Source: Bacillota bacterium (GTDB lineage Bacteria > Bacillota > Clostridia > Christensenellales > Aristaeellaceae). From it: DNA of 32,199 nt. The position numbers and the translations under genes were made by a program. The DNA lies in the NCBI GenBank assembly GCA_023404345.1, contig JAEYCB010000071.1, forward strand, positions 1 to 32,199, written 5' to 3'. The notes under the pieces are model-generated. The model was not told the origin of the DNA and searched no databases. It saw only the letters and a list, made by a program, of their open reading frames with translations. This document shows positions 8,057 through 16,208 of the stretch, piece after piece (the stretch's first letter is position 1; every line of letters begins with the position of its first letter).

Positions 8057-9610
8057 TCAGCGGCCAAAGGCTTCAATGCCTCGCAACAACTCAAACTCAC
8101 GAATTAAACGTACGGTGGTGAACATCTTGCGCGTCAGGATAGCACCCGTGCGATAGAACAGGCAGATGAAGGGCACATCCGCCGCAAACTGCTGCTGGAT
8201 GGCCTGACTGGTGTAGGCGAAGTCGGCCTGATTTTCCTGAGTGCGCAGCGTGTCGATCAGCGAGGTCATCTCGCTGGAGTTATATTTACCGTAGTTTTGC
8301 TCGTTGCCCTTGCGCAGGAAGAATCCCACGTCCGGCACCACATCCATCTGGAAGGAGCACAGCGCCAGGTCAAAACCGCCGTTTTCCAGCACCGTTTTGC
8401 ATTCATCATAGCTGACGGTCTCAATATGGATGCTAATGCCCACTTCTGCAAGCATGTCAGCAATCATGTTGGCGGTTTCAAAGCGCACGTCATTTTCCGG
8501 GTCCTCGTACACCCACAGACCCAGCACCAGATGTTTGGGCTCCTCCGCGCCTTCCACGGGCTTGTCCAAAATTCCGTTGCCGTCAAGATCCACCCAACCA
8601 TCTTCAGCCAGGAGCGCTCGCGCCTTATCGGGATTATAGACAAAGGTGTTTTCTTGATCGTAATACAACCAGCTATCCGATGGAATAGGGGTATCGGCGG
8701 CGGTGGTCATGCCCATATAGACATTTTGAGAGATGGAGTCGATATTGATGGCATAGCGGATGGCTTGGCGCACCTTGAGACTGTCCAGCGGGAAGGAGCG
8801 CTCGCGATGGTTGATGAGCAGCACCTCCAGTTGCCGTGTTGAATAGGAAATAGACAGCGAATTGATACCGCTCTTATACTGTGCCGCCGCTACCGAACGG
8901 GTGAACACCGTATCCACACGCCCATACTCATAGGCGTTGATCATGTCCTTATTGTTGGGATAAAAGGTGACGGTGATCTCCTTCACCTGGGGCTGGGTCT
9001 GCCACCAGGATGGGTTTGCATTGAGGAGCATATAACTGGCAGGCTCAAAGCTGCTGATAACGTAAGGACCTGTGCCGACAGGGTTGGCCATCTCCACCTG
9101 CGAAGCTGGCACCACAGGAAAGGTCATGCTGTAAAGAAGGCCATAGTAATCGCGCGCGGCCTTAACCACTACAGTACGGTCATCCTGAGCAGAAAAGGAG
9201 GACACCATATAGCGGATATTTCCATAAAATCCGCGGTCCAGCCCCTGGTCGTTCTTGGCAAGATTCAGAATGTACTGCCCGCTGGCCACCACGTCCTGGG
9301 CGGTAAGGGGTGTGCCGTCGGAAAAGGTGATGTTTTCACGCAGTGTAAAGGTCCAGGTCTCGCCCCCGCCATTCTCGGTCCAGCTTTCAGCCAGGAGAGG
9401 CTGTGGCAGACCGTTGTCGTCTATGGTAACCAGGCTTTCGTACACAACGCCATAAAGGGAAACAATGTCGCGCTCCTGCGGCGTCAGAGGACGAATATCC
9501 GTGGTTTTGGTAGAAATCATGCCCACGATAAGGGAATCCTCCACATTTTCGCCATAGGCAGCCAGGGGCATGAGCGCAAGGCACAGAAGCAGACAAAAGA
9601 ATCGTTTCAT
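8057..9610 (-). CDS. ABC transporter substrate-binding protein, family 5 (peptide/nickel type)
   Basis: A 517-residue extracellular solute-binding protein of the oligopeptide/dipeptide/nickel (SBP_bac_5) family. Family signatures are present: LAESWTENGGGETWTFTLRENITFSDGTPLTAQDVV near residues 75-110 and VRQAIRYAINI near 280. An N-terminal signal peptide (MKRFFCLLLCLALMPLAAYG) ends in an AYG-type signal peptidase I site, with no lipobox cysteine. An anchored lipoprotein would be expected in a Gram-positive cell, so this is odd. There are no permease or ATPase genes nearby, so it is an orphan binding protein; it could bind wall peptides released by the neighbouring hydrolases, but that is a guess. 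Its start overlaps the end of the transglycosylase gene by four bases (ATGA), indicating translational coupling. Confidence 0.93.
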   Translation of the reverse strand: MKRFFCLLLCLALMPLAAYGENVEDSLIVGMISTKTTDIRPLTPQERDIVSLYGVVYESLVTIDDNGLPQPLLAESWTENGGGETWTFTLRENITFSDGTPLTAQDVVASGQYILNLAKNDQGLDRGFYGNIRYMVSSFSAQDDRTVVVKAARDYYGLLYSMTFPVVPASQVEMANPVGTGPYVISSFEPASYMLLNANPSWWQTQPQVKEITVTFYPNNKDMINAYEYGRVDTVFTRSVAAAQYKSGINSLSISYSTRQLEVLLINHRERSFPLDSLKVRQAIRYAINIDSISQNVYMGMTTAADTPIPSDSWLYYDQENTFVYNPDKARALLAEDGWVDLDGNGILDKPVEGAEEPKHLVLGLWVYEDPENDVRFETANMIADMLAEVGISIHIETVSYDECKTVLENGGFDLALCSFQMDVVPDVGFFLRKGNEQNYGKYNSSEMTSLIDTLRTQENQADFAYTSQAIQQQFAADVPFICLFYRTGAILTRKMFTTVRLIREFELLRGIEAFGR

Positions 9611-11451
9611 GCATCATCCTCCATGGCTTCGTAATAGATGCGCTTGTAGGCGGCATAATCGTTCAGCACGCGCGTAGCGTACTGCTTGGTGGGGCCGTCG
9701 ATCATATTGTCCAGGTGGATGGTCAGGCCATCCTTGCTATAGCGCGAATCATTGAGCCAGTTCTGCACCTCACCCTGGCCTGCGTGGAAGCTGGCGGCCA
9801 CCAGCACCGGATCGCCCCGGAAGCGCTCGCTCAAAAAGTTCAGGTACCAACAACCATATTCCACATTGGTTTCCGCGTCGTACATGCTGTCGAAGCTGTA
9901 TTGCCCGGAACCGCCCATCTTCTCATAGATCCAGCCGGCAGTGTCCTCCATCAGCTGCATCAGTCCCCGTGCGCCTACACTGCTTTCCGCGTCCGGCCGG
10001 AAGGAGCTTTCGTTGAGCACGATGGCCGCCACAAAGGCGGGGGAAAGGTTGTACTTGGCTGCCTTTTCCTCGATGAGCTCCTCGTAGCGCAGGGGATGGG
10101 CCTCCCGGACGGCCTCCTCCTGCGCTGCGCGGGCAGCCAGGACCTGATCGGTCTGGCGGTCCATGCTCATCCGGGCAATCCACAGCCCGATGGCTGCAAA
10201 CACGCATGCAAACGCCGCAATGCCCAGCCACGGAATGGAAAATCGGGGCCGAGCCTGTTCAGGGTCATGCTCATCCTCTTCCACATGCCAGCCTTGATCC
10301 GGTTCCAGAGGCACAGAGGGATCCGGCAGCGGAACGTCCAAGTCGCCATATCCCAAGCGGGCAGCATATGCTCTGACCGGATGGGTATTTGCGGGTTCAA
10401 ACTGCGCGGCAGCGGTATACGCCTCAGCCCGGTCCGTCTGGGGCACGGGCTGGGCCATTTCCTGCGTGGGCGCACAGGAGCGAGCCGCGCGCCGCTCCCA
10501 TTCGGCACGATCCGGTGGGTACGACTGGCGTGAGGCAGGGGAACGGACGCTTTCGCTCTGCGTTGTTTCGCGCTGCTTAGCTACGGCATACTGCGCGCCA
10601 TGCCGGCGGCGCATGGGCTGCTCGGCCTGCCGCTGCTCCAGCTGTTGCTGCTGTTCCAACAGTTGACGGGGATAGCCTGCCTGCTCGTAATCCGCCATGG
10701 TTTGAGGCAATGGGCCAGAAGGACGGTGTTGTGCAGGTATGCGGCGGCGCAAAGGTCTGCCCAATAAATCCGTTGGAGCAGGTACCTCCTCAGACGGCGC
10801 AGCAGCCTGTATGCGCGGACTCTCGGGACGGCGCAGCGGCAAATTGTTCTGCTGGGCCACGCGCAGCCATTCGGGCATGTCAGGACGGGCTGGCGGCTCA
10901 TAGCGCGAGCCGTCCTCCGTCACCATAACGGGTGAATCGGCAGGCATGGCAATGCGCGCTCCCCTGCCGGGCGCTTCCACCGTGGTCGCTGTGGATATAC
11001 CAGCTTGGGCAGCCTTGCCTGTTTCGTACTGTTGTGCCTGTTCCCCTGCTTTGGAAGCAGGACGGGCGCTCCGGGTACGGCGGGCCGGCCGGGGCGCTTC
11101 CGGAGGCGGGTCGAAGGGGTTGTCAGGAATGACGTAGTCCTCAGGATAGGCTATGCTTTGCGCAGGCGCGGGGCCGTCGGCCGCAGAGGGCAGCTTTTCC
11201 ATCACGGTATGGCGGCCGGGCGTTTCCTCCTGGGAAGGCGTCCTGCGGGCACGCGTGCCGTAGATATCCACGACATCCCGGTCATAGGGTTCGGCCCGAT
11301 GACGCACGATGGGCGTGGAAGGCGATTCCTTTTGGTGGATTGCCTGCTCCTGCTGCCTGCGCCGTCCCTCATTGACGGAGGGTACGTAGCTGTAGTCCAA
11401 CGGCGCGCCGTCGTCATCCAGGCTGCGGAAAAACACAGGTCGAAAATTCAT
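9607..11451 (-). CDS. membrane-anchored lytic transglycosylase (SLT domain) with long disordered N-terminus
   Basis: A 614-residue protein. Residues 1-400 are Pro/Arg/Gln/Ala-rich, low in complexity and with no recognised fold (a Gln-rich stretch is LLEQQQQLEQRQAEQ). A single membrane segment follows at about 406-427 (IPWLGIAAFACVFAAIGLWI). The SLT lytic transglycosylase domain fills about 452-610, with catalytic-type Glu481 in VLNESSF followed by GARGLMQLM and the AASFHAGQGEVQNWL motif. The domain should cleave glycan strands outside the membrane, with the long tail inside. The start at 11451 has GAAAGGAA just upstream; an earlier ATG at 11490 would overlap coaE. It is the third gene of the polA operon, 11 bases after coaE. 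Clostridial genomes often place an SLT gene after polA-coaE, but the tail here is unusually long. Confidence 0.88.
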   Translation of the reverse strand: MNFRPVFFRSLDDDGAPLDYSYVPSVNEGRRRQQEQAIHQKESPSTPIVRHRAEPYDRDVVDIYGTRARRTPSQEETPGRHTVMEKLPSAADGPAPAQSIAYPEDYVIPDNPFDPPPEAPRPARRTRSARPASKAGEQAQQYETGKAAQAGISTATTVEAPGRGARIAMPADSPVMVTEDGSRYEPPARPDMPEWLRVAQQNNLPLRRPESPRIQAAAPSEEVPAPTDLLGRPLRRRIPAQHRPSGPLPQTMADYEQAGYPRQLLEQQQQLEQRQAEQPMRRRHGAQYAVAKQRETTQSESVRSPASRQSYPPDRAEWERRAARSCAPTQEMAQPVPQTDRAEAYTAAAQFEPANTHPVRAYAARLGYGDLDVPLPDPSVPLEPDQGWHVEEDEHDPEQARPRFSIPWLGIAAFACVFAAIGLWIARMSMDRQTDQVLAARAAQEEAVREAHPLRYEELIEEKAAKYNLSPAFVAAIVLNESSFRPDAESSVGARGLMQLMEDTAGWIYEKMGGSGQYSFDSMYDAETNVEYGCWYLNFLSERFRGDPVLVAASFHAGQGEVQNWLNDSRYSKDGLTIHLDNMIDGPTKQYATRVLNDYAAYKRIYYEAMEDDA

Positions 11452-11462
11452 GACATTTCCTT

Positions 11463-12071
11463 TCAGAATACAGATTCCGGCTTGCTCCACTCCATATAAA
11501 GGGCATGCACTTCGCGGTACAGCTCCTCCATGGGTTTGTCGGTATAAATAATAATATCACTGCGGCGCTCCTTTTCCGAAATGGGCCACTGGCTATGGAT
11601 ACGGCGCAAGGCCTGCTCACGGTCCAGGCCACTGCGGGTCTTGAGGCGCTCGATTTGCTTTTCCTCAGGCGCGGAAGCGCATACGGTCACATCCACCAAG
11701 TTGCTCAGGCCCGCTTCAAAAAGCAATGGCACATCCAATACAACGACCAGTACGCCCATTTTCCGGCAGGTTTCGATCTCCTCCAGCATGCGCTTCTGAA
11801 TCAGCGGGTGCGTGGCGGCATTAAGGCGCTTGAGCGCATCCTCATTTTGAAAGACGATGGAGCTAAGGACCGGGCGATTGAGCGTTCCATCCGGATAGAA
11901 CACAAATTCACCGAATGCCTGCCGAATCAACGGCAATGCCTCGCCTCCCGGGGCAGTGAGCTGGCCGTTAATGGCGTCTGCATCAACAATGGACGCACCC
12001 ATGCCTTTCAACAGGTTTGCGATGGTGGATTTTCCGCAGGCGATACCGCCGGTCAGGCCGATAATCTTCAT
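11463..12071 (-). CDS. coaE: dephospho-CoA kinase
   Basis: A 202-residue enzyme that phosphorylates the 3' hydroxyl of dephospho-CoA, the last step of coenzyme A synthesis. The P-loop GLTGGIACGKST lies at residues 5-16. Further family signatures are visible: VDADAIN near 35, HPLI near 107 and VLDVPLLFEAGL near 133. Length is normal for CoaE. The ATG follows AAAGGAG at eight bases. It sits 47 bases after polA; the polA-coaE pair is conserved in many Firmicutes. Confidence 0.97.
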   Translation of the reverse strand: MKIIGLTGGIACGKSTIANLLKGMGASIVDADAINGQLTAPGGEALPLIRQAFGEFVFYPDGTLNRPVLSSIVFQNEDALKRLNAATHPLIQKRMLEEIETCRKMGVLVVVLDVPLLFEAGLSNLVDVTVCASAPEEKQIERLKTRSGLDREQALRRIHSQWPISEKERRSDIIIYTDKPMEELYREVHALYMEWSKPESVF

Positions 12072-12118
12072 TTGCAGAACTCCTTTCTATGCTAGATCCG
12101 GAAAACGCCTTTCCGGAA

Positions 12119-14824
12119 TCAATGCGCCTTTTCCCAATCGCTGCCGCGCGACACCTCGGCCAAAAGCGGTACCTTGAGGCTGACTACATCCTCCATAGTA
12201 CTCTGCACCAAGGCGCTGACATCGTCAGCCTCGCTGATGGGGCATTCCACCACCAGCTCGTCATGCACCTGCAAAATCAACCGTGCACGGTAACCGCCTT
12301 CCTCGAGCCTTCGTGCCACCTGCACCATCGCCAGCTTGATGATGTCCGCGGCCGTACCCTGCACAGGCGTATTCATAGCTGCGCGCTCGCCAAAGCTGCG
12401 CACATTGCGGTTTGGGCTGGCCAGCTCAAAAAGCTCCCTCCGCCGGCCAAAAAGCGTTTCGGCGTATCCCAAAGCACGCCCCTTCTCCACACATGCATCC
12501 ATAAAGGCGCGCACGCCGGGGTAGCGCTCAAAATATGTCTTGATGAACCTGTCGGCCTCCCGCCGGGTGATATGCGCATTGCGCGCCAGGCCGAAGCTGC
12601 TGATACCGTACACGATGCCGAAATTGACGGCCTTGGCCGAGCGGCGCATTTCAGGGGTAACCTGGTCCATGGGTACGCCGTGGATTTCCGCGGCCGTACG
12701 GGTATGGATGTCCTGCCCACGCTGGAACGCGTCGCACATGGCGGGGTCGTCGCTCATATGCGCCAGCACGCGCAGCTCAATCTGACTGTAATCCGCGTCC
12801 AGCAGCACGTTTCCCTCTCCCGCCACAAAAGCGCGGCGAATTTCACGCCCCTCCTCCGTGCGGATGGGGATGTTCTGCAAATTGGGTTCCAGGCTGGAAA
12901 TACGGCCCGTGACGGTGGCAGTCTGGTCAAAAGTGGTATGCACACGTCCGTCTTTTCCACGCAGCTTGGTCAGTCCCTCGACATAGGTGCTTTGCAGTTT
13001 GGCCATCCTGCGATAGCGAAGCAGCGGCTCAATCATGGGGTGATAAGGCGCCAGCCCTTCCAGCACTTCGGCGGTAGTGGAATAGCCGCTCTGGCTTTTT
13101 TTCTGTGGTGCAGGCAGGCCCAGCTTGTCAAAGAGCACCTCACCCAGCTGCTTAGGGCTGTTGAGGTTGAACTCGCCTACGCCCGCAGAAGCGTACACGG
13201 CGGCACGGCATTCCTCGATCTCGCGGCTGAACCAGGCGCTCAGCTGGCCCAGCACGCCCTCATCCACCAAAAAGCCCACCCGTTCCATATCGAACAGCAC
13301 ACGGGTGAGTGGCTGCTCCATGTCCTGAAACAGCGTCTCCAGGCCGCGGGCTTTCAGTCGCTTTTGCTGCCGAAGGAACAGTGCGTATACATTGTATGCA
13401 GTGGGGGACTCAACCACCGCTCCGCCGTGCTCGGCGCTGAGCGAAAGGGGCAGGGAATAATCCTTCTGTGCCGTATGCAGCAGGTAGGCAGCGATCATGG
13501 TATCGTGCTTCACAACGGGCAGCGGCAAACCGTAGCGGTCCAGAAGCCGCCACAGCGCCTTGGCGCCATGCACCACAAAGGGAACGGTGGAAAGCAGCTC
13601 CTTCAGCGCGCGGTAAATCTGATCATCATACAGACCTGCACCGGTAAGATCCCGCAGGATCGGCATGCGCCGCAAATACATATCCGGCGCCAGCAAAGTG
13701 ATCTCATCCTCCGTCTGGCACAGGGTCAGCCACTCGGGCTTCTGCGCAAGCAGCGCCTGCGTCGCTGCACGGAGTTCGTCCTCCGTAGTAAGCACAGTTT
13801 CACCGGTCGGCGGCGGGGGATGAGGCAGGTCCTCCTCCGGTTCCACAGCCATCACTGCAGGTGCAGGGGCCGACTTGGCGTCCTTGCCGGCGGCACGGCG
13901 GCTGGCAGCGGTGCTGCGCGCCTCCACCTGCGCGGGCGCCGGGGTTTCCCCGCCCAGCAGGGCAGCGATGCTGCGGCTGATGGTTTTGAGCCCGTAGCGC
14001 TCCAAAAGCGGCGCGCCCAGTGCCATTTCATCCCAACGGCAACGGTCAAAATCGATATCAAGAGGAGCGGTGCGGCAGATAGTGCCCAGCTCACGGCTGA
14101 GCAGTGCCAAATCACGCCCGGCACGCAGCTTTTCTCCCAGCTTGCCTTTCACCTGGTCCGCATGCTCCAGCACACCATCCAGCGATCCATATTCAGCGAT
14201 GAGCTTGAGCGCGGTCTTTTCCCCAACGCCGGGAATACCGGGAATGTTGTCGCTGGCATCGCCCATGAGGCCCTTCATGTCGGGCACCTGCTCCGGCGTG
14301 AAGCCGTAGGTATCATAGACGCCCTGTGCATCCAGCAGCAGGCTTTCGGTGATGCCTTTGCGGGTGAGAATGATTTCTGTCTCTCCGCCTACCAGCTGCA
14401 GGCTGTCTCGGTCGCCTGTAAGCACATAGGCATGGATATCCCTCTCGTTGGCCAGACGCGCAGCAGTGCCCAGCAGATCATCCGCCTCGTAACCCTCCAG
14501 CTCGCAGATGCGCACATGCATGGCTTCCAGCAACTCCCGCACCAGAGGCAGCTGGGGACGAAGCTCCTCCGGCATGGGCTTGCGGGTGGCCTTATAGCCA
14601 TCGTAAAGGGTATGGCGGAAGGTGGGGGCATGCATGTCCATCATCACGCACAGTCCATCCGGCCGGTAATCCCCCAATGCCTTGATCAGCATGCTGAAAA
14701 AACCATGCACGGCATTGGTGTAAGTTCCATCCGGAGCGGTGAGAAGCGGAAGGGCATGAAAGCCCCGAAAGATCAGGCTGTACCCATCCACCAGCAATAC
14801 CGTCTGCTTGCGCGCGTCGCTCAT
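12119..14824 (-). CDS. polA: DNA polymerase I
   Basis: A 901-residue repair and Okazaki-fragment polymerase of the A family. The 5'-3' flap exonuclease domain covers 1-290, with acidic residues in GYEADDLL (112-118), TGDRDS (136-141) and GDASDNIPGIPGVGEKT (188-204). A poor-complexity Ala/Pro linker (292-340) leads to a 3'-5' exonuclease-like domain (about 345-480) that lacks the usual DxE and YxxxD catalytic motifs, so proofreading is probably inactive, as in Bacillus and Taq enzymes. The polymerase domain covers about 500-901: motif A DADYSQIELR (catalytic D678), motif B RRSAKAVNFGIVYG (R727, K731, F735, Y739), motif C VHDELV (D855). The ATG has GGAGG four bases upstream. It is the first gene of the minus operon, 53 bases from the -10 box. 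Confidence 0.98.
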   Translation of the reverse strand: MSDARKQTVLLVDGYSLIFRGFHALPLLTAPDGTYTNAVHGFFSMLIKALGDYRPDGLCVMMDMHAPTFRHTLYDGYKATRKPMPEELRPQLPLVRELLEAMHVRICELEGYEADDLLGTAARLANERDIHAYVLTGDRDSLQLVGGETEIILTRKGITESLLLDAQGVYDTYGFTPEQVPDMKGLMGDASDNIPGIPGVGEKTALKLIAEYGSLDGVLEHADQVKGKLGEKLRAGRDLALLSRELGTICRTAPLDIDFDRCRWDEMALGAPLLERYGLKTISRSIAALLGGETPAPAQVEARSTAASRRAAGKDAKSAPAPAVMAVEPEEDLPHPPPPTGETVLTTEDELRAATQALLAQKPEWLTLCQTEDEITLLAPDMYLRRMPILRDLTGAGLYDDQIYRALKELLSTVPFVVHGAKALWRLLDRYGLPLPVVKHDTMIAAYLLHTAQKDYSLPLSLSAEHGGAVVESPTAYNVYALFLRQQKRLKARGLETLFQDMEQPLTRVLFDMERVGFLVDEGVLGQLSAWFSREIEECRAAVYASAGVGEFNLNSPKQLGEVLFDKLGLPAPQKKSQSGYSTTAEVLEGLAPYHPMIEPLLRYRRMAKLQSTYVEGLTKLRGKDGRVHTTFDQTATVTGRISSLEPNLQNIPIRTEEGREIRRAFVAGEGNVLLDADYSQIELRVLAHMSDDPAMCDAFQRGQDIHTRTAAEIHGVPMDQVTPEMRRSAKAVNFGIVYGISSFGLARNAHITRREADRFIKTYFERYPGVRAFMDACVEKGRALGYAETLFGRRRELFELASPNRNVRSFGERAAMNTPVQGTAADIIKLAMVQVARRLEEGGYRARLILQVHDELVVECPISEADDVSALVQSTMEDVVSLKVPLLAEVSRGSDWEKAH

Positions 14825-14877
14825 GAGACCTCCATCAGGGCGGCACAGCCGGCACGCCCATGTTTGTTGTACCTTTT

Positions 14878-14907
14878 ATTATACCACAGGTGGGAATTGG
14901 CAAACAA
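14878..14907 (-). promoter_or_regulatory. promoter of the polA-dnaE operon
   Basis: Reading leftward, TTGTTT (14902-14907), 18 bases, then TATAAT (14878-14883) with an extended TGG just upstream. A perfect -10 with an extended -10 element compensates for a weak -35. It is the only good promoter candidate seen ahead of the six minus-strand genes. Confidence 0.75.
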
Positions 14908-14967
14908 GGCATGTGGCCGATCCGCGGGTGTAGGAAACGTAAAACTTGTCTTTGCGTTGGGGTTTTC

Positions 14968-14996
14968 GTGACAAAGGCCATGATTTTTGGTATACT
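14968..14996 (+). promoter_or_regulatory. promoter of the DUF5655-like gene group
   Basis: GTGACA (14968-14973), 17 bases, then TATACT (14991-14996) preceded by an extended TGG. It is divergent from the polA promoter, with about 60 bases between their -35 boxes. Confidence 0.72.
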
Positions 14997-15056
14997 GATT
15001 GTTAACGGTTTGACAGGCAGCAGTGAATTACCTTTGGGACGGAGGGAGGAGTGCAG

Positions 15057-15425
15057 GTGACGGATGATATTCTTTTCTTTTTCGATCGCGAGTCCCTGGC
15101 TTTGTCCCTGTTCGAGCTGCTTTATGAACAGGCTATGGCACGCTGGTCCTCCAGCACCCTACGCGTGCAAAAGACACAGATCACCTTTTCCGATCCGCGG
15201 GGCTATCTTTTTGCCTCCCGTCCGCGCAGGCGCGGCGGCGGCCTGATGGTCACCTTCGGGCTGAGCGCGCCTCTGCAGAGCCCCCGGCTGTTTGCGGTTG
15301 CCAACCCTGCGCCGGGACGTTACACGCATCATGTACAGGTGGCAGACCCGGCGGACATAGACGAACAGCTGATGCAATGGATCGAATGGTCGCACGAGGA
15401 TATGACCGCGAGACAAAGGAGATAG
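15057..15425 (+). CDS. DUF5655-like small protein
   Basis: A protein of about 122 residues, not enzymatically recognisable. Its order of features (FFDRESLALSLFELLYEQA, then VQKTQITFSDPRGYLFASRP, then PAPGRYTHHVQVADPADIDEQLMQWI) resembles the DUF5655 family of small soluble proteins with no assigned function, seen alone or fused to other domains. The GTG at 15057 is preferred because GGAGGA lies six bases upstream; an in-frame GTG at 15051 would sit on the Shine-Dalgarno itself. There is no signal peptide, so it is probably cytoplasmic, unlike the next two genes. Its stop abuts the next gene. The family assignment is from memory of pattern, not a search. Confidence 0.72.
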   Translation: MTDDILFFFDRESLALSLFELLYEQAMARWSSSTLRVQKTQITFSDPRGYLFASRPRRRGGGLMVTFGLSAPLQSPRLFAVANPAPGRYTHHVQVADPADIDEQLMQWIEWSHEDMTARQRR

Positions 15426-16109
15426 ATGGACATGAAGAAATGGCTCTGCTCTTTGCTTTTGATTCTCTTGCTGCTGCCGGCGGCCGCGCCGGCAGAGGTG
15501 GTGGGGCGGGAAGGCATGTACGGCGAGCGTTACATCCACCGCATCGAGGCGCCCAACGGCCAGGCGCTGTACTATCTCTCCAAGGAAGAGGAAGCGTTTG
15601 TAACCTACCGGGATGTGAATTTCGACGGCACGGAGGACATCGTGGTTATCTCTGTCCAGGGTGCCAGCAACACCTGGTTCCTCTTCTTTGTATGGGATGG
15701 CGAAAACTATGTGCGCGCCGGCTGGGATGCAGGCGATGATAGGGGCCTGCCCAACTACGAGCTGCTGGCCGGAGACGGACTCGTGCTGGCCAGTTGCAAC
15801 GACGGCTGGGCGGGCGGACTTCACCACCGCTGGCTGTACCGGTGGGAAGGAACCGACCTGCGCCTTGTGCGCAGCGCGGTGAGCGAAGAGTACCAGGAGA
15901 CGGCGGTGGACGGGCAGACCGGCGCCGTTGTCACCACGACCTATCACGACCGCATGTTCGTGCGCGTCACTGAGCCAGGCGGCGAGGGCGGCCAGCGCTT
16001 GCTGTGGGAGGGCGTCGTCACCCAGGAGCAGGCAGCCGCCGACCCGCAGGCCTTTGCGCAGGAGGAAGCCGTCTTCTGGCAGGGGTTCAGCCTCAGCCCG
16101 ATTTTGTAA
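15426..16109 (+). CDS. secreted protein of unknown function
   Basis: A 227-residue protein I cannot assign. It starts with a signal peptide (MDMKKWLCSLLLILLLLPAA followed by APAE), so it should be exported and released by signal peptidase I. The mature part has a DVNFDGTEDIVVIS motif at about residues 63-76, which resembles the Asp-rich loops of FG-GAP/VCBS-type calcium-binding repeats. It also has many Trp, Tyr and Gly residues in short beta-like stretches (WFLFFVWDGENYVRAGWD). AGGAG lies four bases before this ATG; an ATG two codons later (15432) is an equally good start. It follows the DUF5655-like gene with no gap. A GC-rich hairpin without a T-run follows the stop. Confidence 0.8.
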   Translation: MDMKKWLCSLLLILLLLPAAAPAEVVGREGMYGERYIHRIEAPNGQALYYLSKEEEAFVTYRDVNFDGTEDIVVISVQGASNTWFLFFVWDGENYVRAGWDAGDDRGLPNYELLAGDGLVLASCNDGWAGGLHHRWLYRWEGTDLRLVRSAVSEEYQETAVDGQTGAVVTTTYHDRMFVRVTEPGGEGGQRLLWEGVVTQEQAAADPQAFAQEEAVFWQGFSLSPIL

Positions 16110-16208
16110 CTTCTTCCGCAGCGGCTGCGGCTCTGTACGAACGGAGACAAATGGTGTACAATATGCGTTGAGTTGTGTTCTGCTTCAACCGTGAGGGGAG
16201 GGACGTTC

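Noticed and set aside
12089..14971. A plus-strand open frame of 960 codons opposite polA
   Set aside because: It is fully antisense to a certain gene, has no ribosome site, and its product is His/Gln-rich nonsense typical of GC-rich shadow frames.
16116..16130. Hairpin CCGCAG/CTGCGG after the secreted unknown protein gene as a terminator
   Set aside because: The stem is only 6 bp and no T-run follows, so termination there cannot be claimed.
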